Part shown: one piece after another, positions 8,980 to 17,553 of the stretch | Layout of the letters: every line of letters begins with the position of its first letter | How positions within the stretch are numbered: position 1 is the stretch's first letter | NCBI RefSeq assembly: GCF_023051105.1 | Contig: NZ_JALKIL010000014.1 | Coordinates: 1 to 64,000 of the forward strand | Length of the DNA stretch: 64,000 bases | DNA from: Anaerobiospirillum sp. NML120449 | Lineage (GTDB): Bacteria; Pseudomonadota; Gammaproteobacteria; Enterobacterales; Succinivibrionaceae | Reading direction: 5' to 3' | Notes under the pieces: generated by a model | The model's database searches: none | The model's input: the letters and a program-made list of their open reading frames with translations, nothing else | Told to the model about the DNA's origin: nothing | Position numbers and translations under genes: made by a program

Positions 8980-10107
8980 CACACCGCCTGTCACCAGTGT
9001 CGGCCAGAGCAGACCATGACTTTGCCTTCTGGCCCTTGCGCAAGGCCACACTCCAGTACCAGTCTCATCCCGTCCCGTACCTTACAAAACTGCAGCCCTG
9101 TTCCTGTCCCCTGCCTCCTGCCCTCTGTCTGTATTGTCAGCCTTCTTGCTCTGTCAGTGACATGTGGCCTCCATGCAGCACAGCCGCACCTGTTCATGTG
9201 AAAGCTTAATACAGCTCTACCCTGTAATTATGTGTAAAGTGCTTTAGTAAGCCATGGCATACCATGGCTGCTCCTGCAGGTTAAGAGGCTGTCCATGGCC
9301 TTGCCGCTTTCGTCGGTTAATGTACCGTGCCTGGCCTGGCTGTTCTCGTCATTGCAGGGACTGTGCTTACCCTGACTGCTCTCATCAGTGAAAGGACGAT
9401 GATGGCGCCCGTTTACGGGCGCAAACAGAAAAGTCTCATTACCGTCCATGGCGGCCATTCAGGCCTGCACGAGAATGACAGTCAGTGCACTTAAATTATG
9501 TCTGGTGTGCAGCTGCGCGCGAAACCTTGCTTAAATGTTATATGCGTAAACAGATGAAAGTATGTTTGGCTTTCAATACTGCAGCCCTCAGGCTTCCATT
9601 TGATAAGGTAAAACGACATCATCATTTTCACCAGGCTGAACGTGCTTTGCTCATACAGCCTTTCCGGCGGGCTTGCTCACACTTTACTTCAGACTTTTCG
9701 CCACTTTGAGCAGGCAGCCTGATTTGAACACCTGCTGTCGGCTTTCATACCTGAATACAGGTCAGAACACAGCATATTGGGGTATGAGCAGTGCAGCAAG
9801 GCCAGTTGTGCATAAGAATCAGCCAGTTCCGGGCTGTCTGTGAGAGGCAGTTAAGTGTACGCAAACGCAGAGCACAGTAATCAGCTGGAGGTCTGGCTCA
9901 AGGTACAGCCAAATGCCGGAACAGTATGAGCAGCAGCGGATGTCCATAAGGCTTCAGCTGCGAGGGCTTTTGCAGGAGCCGGTGCAGCTGGAGGCTTGAG
10001 TTTGCACCACTGGTGCGATCCCTGTCGTAAAACGGGAGTGAAATTTTTCAAGTTGTCCTGATAAGTGCTATTCTGTGGCGTCTATTTAATCAGGAGTAAC
10101 ACAGACC
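8980..10107. other. Intergenic region with a 36-bp minisatellite
   Basis: Four imperfect 36-bp units lie at 9268-9411. On the minus strand they would encode a 12-residue periodicity of the LTDESSQGKHSP type in a 76-codon frame (9228-9458), but there is no ribosome-binding site. Nothing else is supported until the promoter region before 10108. Confidence 0.55.
10045..10074 (+). promoter_or_regulatory. Possible sigma-70 promoter of the membrane protein gene
   Basis: TTTTCA and TATTCT, each 4 of 6 to consensus, are separated by 18 nt and end about 34 nt before the ATG at 10108. Confidence 0.3.
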
Positions 10108-10785
10108 ATGTCTCATAATGAAGCTGATCAGCTGCCGGAGAATCCTCTTGAGCATCTGAACTTCAACCGCGCGGACTACTTTATCCAGTTCTTTATTGTT
10201 TCCCCTCTGCCTCTGATTTTCCTCGTCTCTCTTTACCAGTCCATAGAAAAGGGGGCCCGTAATATTGAGGACCTGGCCACTATCGGTCTTGGCCTGTACT
10301 TTATCTTCAGCTGGATACTCTATCCTCTGTCCTATCTTGCCATTCAGTTCATGGCCGCACGTCGTATCAATCTGCGCAAGGCGGCAGACAAGGCCTCAAG
10401 CCGTATTACCCTCAAGTATCTGAGTGTACTGGGCGGTTACTTCCTGGCTATTCCCCTGTCCTTTGTAGGCTATACCGTTTTCAACAATATCAAAACCTTC
10501 CGTGCCCTTAAGAAAGGCTGCCCATCCTGCGTCTCATCTCCGGCAGCAGCCGATGCCATGGCTGCGCAGCGCGCTCAGGCTGAGGCTGAAGAGCTCTCCG
10601 AGCTCAATGCAGCCAGTGACAGCAAAGACAGTGACACTAAGGATAATGCAGAAGGTCCTGACAGTGCTGACCTCAAGGATACACCTGCACCGGCTGCCAG
10701 GTCTGATTCTTCCTCTGCAGGCGCAAATGACAGTGGTGCAACAGCAGCCTGTGCAGACAGATCTGAACTCTCTGATAAGAAGTAA
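10108..10785 (+). CDS. Predicted three-helix membrane protein, function unknown
   Basis: The 225-residue protein has three hydrophobic segments, near residues 28-47 (FIVSPLPLIFLVSLY), 62-84 (GLGLYFIFSWILYPLSYLAI) and 105-125 (YLSVLGGYFLAIPLSFVGY). A hydrophilic tail of about 85 residues rich in Ala, Asp, Ser and Glu follows, probably cytoplasmic or disordered. AGGAG lies 10-11 nt before the ATG. No family is recognised. It is the only membrane protein in the island and is followed by a clear terminator. It could be an immunity protein against a membrane-acting toxin, but the sequence does not show that. Confidence 0.7.
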   Translation: MSHNEADQLPENPLEHLNFNRADYFIQFFIVSPLPLIFLVSLYQSIEKGARNIEDLATIGLGLYFIFSWILYPLSYLAIQFMAARRINLRKAADKASSRITLKYLSVLGGYFLAIPLSFVGYTVFNNIKTFRALKKGCPSCVSSPAAADAMAAQRAQAEAEELSELNAASDSKDSDTKDNAEGPDSADLKDTPAPAARSDSSSAGANDSGATAACADRSELSDKK

Positions 10786-10892
10786 GCTCAGAGCAGGGGA
10801 CTTACCATGAGCGCAGCAAGTGATGCACTGTATCAGGTCCCCCATTGGTAAGTGAGCACAGCATGCCGCACCTTTGATAAAAGCACTTTTGA

Positions 10893-10932
10893 TAAAAGCC
10901 CCTCTTTCCCTCAGGGAATCAGGGGTTTTTTC
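10893..10932 (+). terminator. Rho-independent terminator after the membrane protein gene
   Basis: AAAGCCCCT pairs with AGGGGTTTT around an inner TTCCCTCAGGGAA stem and is followed by a T-run. It lies about 110 nt after the stop codon at 10785. Confidence 0.7.
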
Positions 10933-12692
10933 ATGCCTGCAGATAACCAGTGCACGGGCTGACTCTTTCCTGAGCAAGGCCCCATGACCCCTGTCTCCAC
11001 AGGCCCAGGGCCCATATGCTCTAATTATCTTGCTGTCAGCGCCCGCTCCAGCATTCCCGGACGGAGCTCAACCAGCCGCCAGCTCGACTGACTGCATGGC
11101 ACTGCCCAAAGCCAGGCTGCATGATTTCAGCTCACCATCTGCCCCATGCAGACTGTCCCTGCCTGTTTTCTCAAAGTACAGTCACCTGAGCCGCTTAAAT
11201 CATCTCTCAACAGCATCGCTTCAGACGTCCCATCATCCTGTCTTTCCCCTACGTACTGTACTGTAATGATATTCATCCCGGCGTGAGTGTCAGAGTAACC
11301 CGGCTCCCCGGCCACTCCCTCGTCAGCAAGCCTGACTCCGCTGCGTTTATTGCACAGCAGTGTCGGTCTTACTCTCAGTCAATCGGCCCATCACAGTCCA
11401 TGGGCCTGACACAACGGTTTGATGGGGTCGTTCTCACTCTCAGTTAATCGGCCGATCCCAGTCCATGGGACAGGCACAGCTGTATGAAGGTGTCAGTATC
11501 TCTCTGAGTTAAGGCCTTATGCTCTGTGTATGGGACTGACACAACAGCAAGAAAACGCCCTTTTTGCTGCGAATGGGCCTGAGTTGCCAGGATATGCACT
11601 GTAAAAGACTTTGCAGCACCATTTGGGTACTGGTTACAGCATCAACACACTGCAGAGGGCGGCAGACCAGGTGGCAGCAAGTCCACGGATATCTCTAGAT
11701 GCAAGCTGATAAACAGGCCATTTCCTGGCAGAAAATTATCGCTCTTCAAAGCGGGATCCACATCATAGTTTCAAGCTTTTATCTGTGCCATGGCTTCAGG
11801 AAATTACTATTATGGATGTATCACTGCACAATTTTTACAGCTGCCATGATATGACAGCCAGGCAGGAACATTCACCTCAATCCCGCTCCACAGGTATAGA
11901 GCACAGGCAGTTTGTGGTCCACTTGAGCTAATGCAGAGCCCGGATGATGCCAGAGGAGCTTATCTGCCATGGCGACCTGAGCAGTTTGTGGTCCACTTGA
12001 GCTAATGCGGAGCCCGGATGATGCCAGAGGAGCTTATCTGCCATGGCGATCTGAGCGGCAAATGCGCAACAGCATAACAGCAGGCCGGTGAGCCTGCGCC
12101 GGAAAGCCTGACACCTGCAGAGCATGCAGGAATATGCATACCCATACTGTATTAAGCTCTATATGACTGCCATATTTATCCTGTACTTTGCTATGTCTAA
12201 ATCGCAGGCGCTAAGCGCTGTGCAACAGTTGCAGCCCACTGCTCAGAACCTGCCTGAGTCGGTCGCCAGATGTGTTTTACCGGCTTATTGAGACAAGGTT
12301 TATGCCGGACACAGCGTGATTTTTAAGGGGCAGTTGCCGCACATGAGTCGCGGCTATCGGACTTTCATGGCTGACTGAGATCACCTGCAAACAGAGCAGC
12401 ATACTGAGCTGCACACAGGGTTGCGCTTTATCAGCGGAGGCAGCATACGGCCGGTAATCATGGCATATGGGGCCTGTCTGCAGATGGCAGCATGGGGCTC
12501 ATTGACAATGAAAGCCCAGTCACAGGCCTTATGAGGCCAGAAGGGTTTTGTCACCGCGACCCTTGAGGTCAGAGGCAACTGGTCTTAGGGATGGCGGGGA
12601 ATGAAGGGAGTAACAGGAACATTTCCTGAACAGTATCCTGGCGCATTCAGGCTGGGGCAGTATCGCCCTGATATGAATGCAAGGAGGGAAAA
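10933..12692. other. Long intergenic region with two tandem repeats
   Basis: A 65-bp repeat in about three copies starts at 11371, 11436 and about 11501 (core: ACTCTCAGT-AATCGG, then AGTCCATGGG). A near-perfect 74-bp duplication lies at 11907-11980 and 11981-12054. No intact gene is seen. A 31-codon frame from ATG 12601 ends in TGA at 12694-12696, overlapping the start of the next gene as ATGA; it may be a leader or chance. Confidence 0.6.
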
Positions 12693-13232
12693 ATGAGTGT
12701 ATGGGGGATAAGAGCACTGGAGTCCGATAAGGGACTTGATGCTATCGACTGTCTATCGGCCAGTTATCTGCGTGACAGACAGCAGATTAATCTTGAAGAA
12801 ATGGCTCAGCTGCTGATGTCTCAGGGCCTGCTGGGCCGTGATGAGCAAAGCAGCAGTCTGAGCTCTGATACTACAGCCCTGGTGCTGGCCGAGCTGCTTT
12901 ATGAGTGGCATGTCTATGGCTCTCCTGAGTATGACTGTGACTGTGCCGGAGTAATATGGCAAAGTATCACGGCATTCAGTGCCGCACCTGAATCGGTAGA
13001 CAAACTGCTCCACCATGTGGAAGACATTTATGCCGATGTCTGCGCCCGCAATGACAGCCGCCCTCTGGTACGCTACTGGCTCCACAGCGCCTGCTGCAGC
13101 GCCTGGGTAGAGCACCTTGAAAACCTTATCCAGATGCTTACTGACCTCAGAGACGAAGCCCTCAGGCAAAATGCCCTGCAGGCTTTACACTGCAGTCAGC
13201 AGCTCAACATTGGAGCATGCCGTGCACCTTAG
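12693..13232 (+). CDS. DUF4259-like protein, candidate immunity protein
   Basis: The 179-residue product begins MSVWGIRALESDKGLDAID, which matches the N-terminal signature of the DUF4259 family (M-x-x-WG with a D-x-A/G-x-D pattern). The rest is predicted helical with no signal peptide or membrane segment. A strong AAGGAGG ends 7 nt before the ATG. DUF4259 proteins are small cytosolic proteins of unknown biochemistry that occur beside SUFU and related immunity genes; that context is repeated here. The body of the protein is Cys-rich near residues 140-150 (SACCSAWVEHL). The family call rests mainly on the N-terminus, so a neighbouring family is possible. Confidence 0.65.
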   Translation: MSVWGIRALESDKGLDAIDCLSASYLRDRQQINLEEMAQLLMSQGLLGRDEQSSSLSSDTTALVLAELLYEWHVYGSPEYDCDCAGVIWQSITAFSAAPESVDKLLHHVEDIYADVCARNDSRPLVRYWLHSACCSAWVEHLENLIQMLTDLRDEALRQNALQALHCSQQLNIGACRAP

Positions 13233-13491
13233 TATCAGCGCTCCATGAGTCAGGGTCAAGTGCGGGTCATCAGCAGTATCATGCAAGACAGCTGCTGGCC
13301 ATTGGGCTCAGCGCTAACCGCTAACCAGTCACGGGCACATATCAGTCCGTCAGCCACAGCCGGGCCCGGCCCTGTCTCCTGAGGAGACAGCAGCAGCCTG
13401 GTAACTCATACCGTGGAAGTGAGTAAGTTAACAACCCGCCACACAGCCAGTTTAATTAACTGACAGACATGTACTTTAAATTCTGATTTGC

Positions 13492-13517
13492 AAGCCACAG
13501 CTCGTCTGTGGCTTTTT
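13492..13517 (+). terminator. Rho-independent terminator
   Basis: AAGCCACAG, a 5-nt loop and CTGTGGCTT are followed by TTTTTT. It lies about 260 nt after the DUF4259-like gene and probably ends its transcript. Confidence 0.8.
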
Positions 13518-14021
13518 TATGCCCCTGTTATGCGCGCCACTCTCTTTAAATGACGCAATAGCCGATTCTCTGCAGGCGCCTGACGACTCCTGTAGCTGGC
13601 ATCTTTCCTGGCGGCTCCCGGCATCCCCCTTATCCCCCGTACTTTCATCCGTTGGGCTTGCAGTCAGAACTGTGGTCCTGTCTTGTACATGCGCTGCAGC
13701 TGTGCTGATCTGAGCTGTGAATATGCTTTGCCTGCCCAGTCTGGCAGGCTCTGCCTTTTGCTGACCATTTGCCGATAATGATGATTCTGATGATGAAGTA
13801 TGTCCCCCGGCAGTAAGGCGATGCCAGGAGCTGGTTAGTGGGGATATGACTTCATGAGGTCATGGGGGAGGACTGTGTCAGCGCTCATGTCAGCGCACAT
13901 GGCAGCGCTAATTTCAGTGCTCATGGTAAGGATTCCATTTTTCAATGGCCTGCCTGGATATTGCTGGCTGCTGGTGGCCCCTGGAAGCACTGGGGCATAC
14001 GCCGGTGTAAGGCAGGGTCAG

Positions 14022-14051
14022 TTGGGGTTTTGGCGCTGATGAAACTATAAT
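14022..14051 (+). promoter_or_regulatory. Possible promoter of the SUFU-DUF4253 gene
   Basis: A perfect TATAAT (14046-14051) lies 18 nt after TTGGGG. The start codon is about 160 nt downstream, leaving a long leader. Confidence 0.35.
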
Positions 14052-14213
14052 AAGTCTCCAGGCCGCCCGGCCTGTTGTCCACGGCTGTGAGCCTGAGCCA
14101 TATCCTGAAGCTGGCATGAGTGCAGTTTAATCCTGTTATGTGCTTTGCTCATGCCGGGGATGAGGGTTTGGTGCGGGCGGGCGTTCAGATGATATGCATC
14201 GAGGTTAAGGTTC

Positions 14214-16604
14214 ATGCAAACAGTCTCTAATATGGATTTCAATGTCGACTACGACTTAACGCAGCATGGCTATACTCCCGAGCAGCTGAGATCCTTTGAT
14301 CGTCATCTGGAGCTTAATTTCGGACCTGTTGACCAGATAATGGCCGCCCCGTCCTGCAGCAATCCAGTCATTGACCTTATTGTCCTGGCCCCTGACCCTT
14401 TAGCGGGCCGTAATTTTTATACCCTCCTTACCCGTGGTATGGGCAGTTACATTGCCCCTGCCCGTAATGATATGGAGCGCAGCCTGCCTGAGCGTGTTGA
14501 GCTCATCATGTTTATTGAGACAGCATGGGAGGCTCCGCGCATAAGTGCCGATACCGGACCTGACACATTCTGGCCTGCCCTGTCCATGCTGCGCCTTGCC
14601 CGCATGCCTTATGCTACAGGCAGGCGTATCGGTCCTGATACCATTTTTGACAATGAAGAGCCTCTTTGTGAAAACAGCCCTTATGAAGGCCTGCTGGTGC
14701 GCTCTGTTGCCACCTCCTGTATTCCCGAGGCCCGTATCTGGACCATGCCTGATCTGCAGCAGGTAATATTTTTACAGGTCGTACCCCTGATGCGCGATGA
14801 AATGGATCATGCGCGCAACGACGATATTACTTCGCTTTATGACTATCTTGGCTGGCGCGGACACTTTACTGTCAACTTCCGATCCAGCGCCTTTGATCCC
14901 ACCCGCTCATATTTTGACTATGTATTCTGTGACAGCCGCTGGTATCTGCGCTTTATTGAGCGCAACCGCCTTGAGGTCAGTGACAGTACGGCCTGGCTGC
15001 CAGGTGCCTGGTATATGCGCTTTCTTATCGACAGCGGCATGGTCAATGAAGATTTTGTCAAAGAGTTTCATGAGCTTAAGGGCTATATTGACGGTGAAGA
15101 GTGCGATTTTGATTTCGAGGCCTTTTACCGTGATGTGCTGCAGGGCTGCCTCGACAGGCGTTTTCTCAACAAGCACGGCTGGTTCTTTACCGAGCACTAT
15201 TTTGATTCTTCTGACTATCCCAACTATCACAGCGATTTGCTCGATTTGCGCGCCCGACATCTGGGAGTGTCTGTGCGTGAGGGGCTGAGCTTTACCATAC
15301 CTGAGGGTACTGAGCGCTCTGTCATTGAGGCCATGTGGCAGGATATACGTCAGGTGATGAAAAAGCGTCTGCATTTCATGGCCCATGAAATGTACTTTGA
15401 CCGTGACTATGACCGCCTGCTCAGCCAGTGCACGGCCGTCATGATGGACTGTAAGAGCAGCTTCTACCCGCCTGTTATCGATATCTCGCCCATGGTGTGC
15501 CATTTGCGCCATGCCATGCGCACTGTGCTGGCCGGAGAAGGCTGCCCTGTGCTGGTCGAGGTCTCAGCTGACATGCTCAAGCGTCTTGCCTGCAGCCAGA
15601 TAAGCGGTGTGGTAATGGCCCGTCGTGACTGGGGCAGCCTTGAGTCTCTTATAAACTCCAGCTGGCGCAGCCGCGCACCTGGGCGCACTGAAGACGAGCT
15701 TATCGTGGGCAGCGTATTCCAGGCATGGGCTGACCGCCCTTACAATCGCTATCAGGCATGGCCGCCTTTACAGAACAATGGTCAGGCCCGTATTCTGACC
15801 CTGCTCAAAAAGGCTGCCTTTAACTCAAAGGTCGCTGAGCGATCCTTTGAGCAGCTGTGTGCCCTCTATCTTAAGAGTGCAGGCAAGTCCGCCCATGAGC
15901 GCCCGGTCACTGCAGTGCCGGGGGCCCACAGGACAGCCTCCCCTGATGCCCTTGCCCAGCCGGGCGCAACAGCTGAAAATGCCCCTGCATTGCAGCCGGG
16001 CTCAGCCCCGGGAACAGTGCCTGCAACGGGATCAGTCCCTGCGCCAGGCTCATCCCCGGCTGCGGCAACTGCAGCAGCCCCGGCGGGCAAAGCCCGTGGC
16101 GGAGGCAGCCAGGAGCGCCAGTACCGCAAGAGCGTACAGAAGATTTTACAGGCCATGTGCTGTCAGCCTGAGGACGATACCTTTATGGACATGCATACCA
16201 TATGGCATGACTCCCAGAGGGTAAGCCGTCCCCTGCTGCTTTGTCATCTGCCGGTAAAGCATCCTGTCGATGTCATAAGCTGGCTGCCTTATCTGAGCGG
16301 TGTACCGGGCCTGTCTATCCACAATATGATGGAAATATTCCACATGTGGTTTGACGAACTGGGCGCCATGCCTCTGGTATTGAGAGACTGGTCCATTGAA
16401 TTTGTTACTGCCGAACCACTAAAGCCACGTCAGGCTCAGCGTCTTGTCCACGAGCTGGTAGCCCTGTGCCCCAAGCTGCGTCTGCTGCTGGAAATGAAGG
16501 TATGTACCCTTGAAAGTCTGCAGGATAAAATCAGGGGCAAACACAGCTTTACTGTAGACTGGTACCCTGTTGAGGCCTGCGCCTCCCATCCATGGGGCTA
16601 TTAA
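14214..16604 (+). CDS. Fused immunity-like protein: SUFU, DUF7832-like, DUF4253
   Basis: The 796-residue product starts with a Suppressor-of-fused (SUFU) domain at residues 20-212: HLELNFGP, IDLIVLAPDP, FYTLLTRGMGSY, RVELIMFIETAW, TFWPALSMLRLAR and FLQVVPLMRDE occur in the family order. Residues 235-390 form a DUF7832-like domain (AWYMRFLIDSGMVNEDFV, LDRRFLNKHGWFFTEHYF). A stretch with PVLVEVSADMLKRL follows near 445. A Pro/Ala-rich linker (about 570-640) precedes the C-terminal DUF4253 (LLCHLPVKHPVDVISWLPYL, IEFVTAEPL, VALCPKL). SUFU domains are among the most widespread immunity domains against polymorphic toxins, so this looks like a multi-specific immunity protein. GAGG ends 9 nt before the ATG. 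No signal peptide is present. Confidence 0.8.
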   Translation: MQTVSNMDFNVDYDLTQHGYTPEQLRSFDRHLELNFGPVDQIMAAPSCSNPVIDLIVLAPDPLAGRNFYTLLTRGMGSYIAPARNDMERSLPERVELIMFIETAWEAPRISADTGPDTFWPALSMLRLARMPYATGRRIGPDTIFDNEEPLCENSPYEGLLVRSVATSCIPEARIWTMPDLQQVIFLQVVPLMRDEMDHARNDDITSLYDYLGWRGHFTVNFRSSAFDPTRSYFDYVFCDSRWYLRFIERNRLEVSDSTAWLPGAWYMRFLIDSGMVNEDFVKEFHELKGYIDGEECDFDFEAFYRDVLQGCLDRRFLNKHGWFFTEHYFDSSDYPNYHSDLLDLRARHLGVSVREGLSFTIPEGTERSVIEAMWQDIRQVMKKRLHFMAHEMYFDRDYDRLLSQCTAVMMDCKSSFYPPVIDISPMVCHLRHAMRTVLAGEGCPVLVEVSADMLKRLACSQISGVVMARRDWGSLESLINSSWRSRAPGRTEDELIVGSVFQAWADRPYNRYQAWPPLQNNGQARILTLLKKAAFNSKVAERSFEQLCALYLKSAGKSAHERPVTAVPGAHRTASPDALAQPGATAENAPALQPGSAPGTVPATGSVPAPGSSPAAATAAAPAGKARGGGSQERQYRKSVQKILQAMCCQPEDDTFMDMHTIWHDSQRVSRPLLLCHLPVKHPVDVISWLPYLSGVPGLSIHNMMEIFHMWFDELGAMPLVLRDWSIEFVTAEPLKPRQAQRLVHELVALCPKLRLLLEMKVCTLESLQDKIRGKHSFTVDWYPVEACASHPWGY

Positions 16605-17553
16605 GCACGAGGCACCGTCCTGCCATATTGCAGACGTGTAAGCCCTGCCACCGGGGCGCAGATCTGCATGAGATAAGCTGCAGATACCGGGGCCTTTTGT
16701 CCCCGTAACCTGCAGAGACACAGTCAGCCCTGGCTGTGCTCCTGCCCATAAGGTTAACTTGCCGACAGCACGACCTGAGCTTGAGTCACCAGGTCTTAGT
16801 CTGAGTATGATTCTGAGCCCGCAGCTGACCTGCCAGACTTAATGCCCATTTGTCGGCTGATACAGCCTGCATGGCGAGGGCATAACTTTAGCTGCTGTCT
16901 CAGCCATTAAGTGGCCTTACTACGCCAACCATAGTGCAGGTCAGACCTGTCGACGCCTTAACAGCTCAGCCGTCCAGCCAGACCTGTGCCAGGCCCGCTT
17001 GTCCTGTTGAGCCTGCAATGGCTGACAGCGCAGACGCAGCCACGGCCACGGCAGTCGCTGCATTACCGTGTCCGTGGCTGTGGCGGTGATCCCAGCCATT
17101 GAGTTGCCTGACCGGCTGTCCTGTGGTGCCGTTAACATCTGTTGACAGCATGATGTCCCTGGTCAGCCTTGCTCAAGCTGCCGCGCTTTGAGCCCTGCTG
17201 CGCTCCTGCCCGACGGGTAACTGGGCCGGCCTGCCTGCATTCAGGCCTGACTGGCTCTGCGCCAGCGCTCATATGGCCATTCCTGTCGTTCCCGGGCACC
17301 TGTAAGGTGGAGCATGTCCGTCAGCTCTGGACAGCCCCTGTTATCTGTTAAGTGCGCCTTCTTCACGACCTGGCGGCCACACCTGCCATGTCACAACTGT
17401 ACTTCATTGTAAGTCCTGAGCACCTGCCCTGTTAATCAGTATTTGTGCAGTGCCCGGCTGTGGTGCCTGATGAGATATGCCGCTCCCGGGCTGCCTGTGC
17501 AGCTGCCTTAATGCCGCCATAATATGGCTTTCCTGCCTTCTGAGGTTTTTATC
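16605..17553. other. Intergenic region with imperfect inverted repeats
   Basis: No gene is supported. GCAGCCACGGCCACGG near 17036 and CCGTGGCTGTGG near 17070 can form an imperfect stem. CATAAT at 17518-17523 is a possible -10 box for the next gene. Confidence 0.5.

Larger units (their letters stand above)
13233..14213. other. Intergenic region with a terminator and short repeats
   Basis: A terminator lies at 13492-13517. Short CAGCGCTCATG-like repeats occur at 13880-13925. A possible promoter for the next gene lies at 14022-14051. No gene is supported. Confidence 0.5.

Noticed and set aside
9228-9458. 76-codon frame with a 12-residue repeat
   Set aside because: The repeat is a 36-bp minisatellite, the start has no ribosome-binding site and the region between genes shows no other coding sign.
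11907-12054. Insertion-sequence end considered for the 74-bp duplication
   Set aside because: There is no transposase and no inverted ends; it is a simple tandem duplication.
12290-12600. Degraded gene considered upstream of the DUF4259-like gene
   Set aside because: A frame with several internal TGA stops reads as partly protein-like, but nothing was recognisable and chance open stretches of this size are expected in this DNA.
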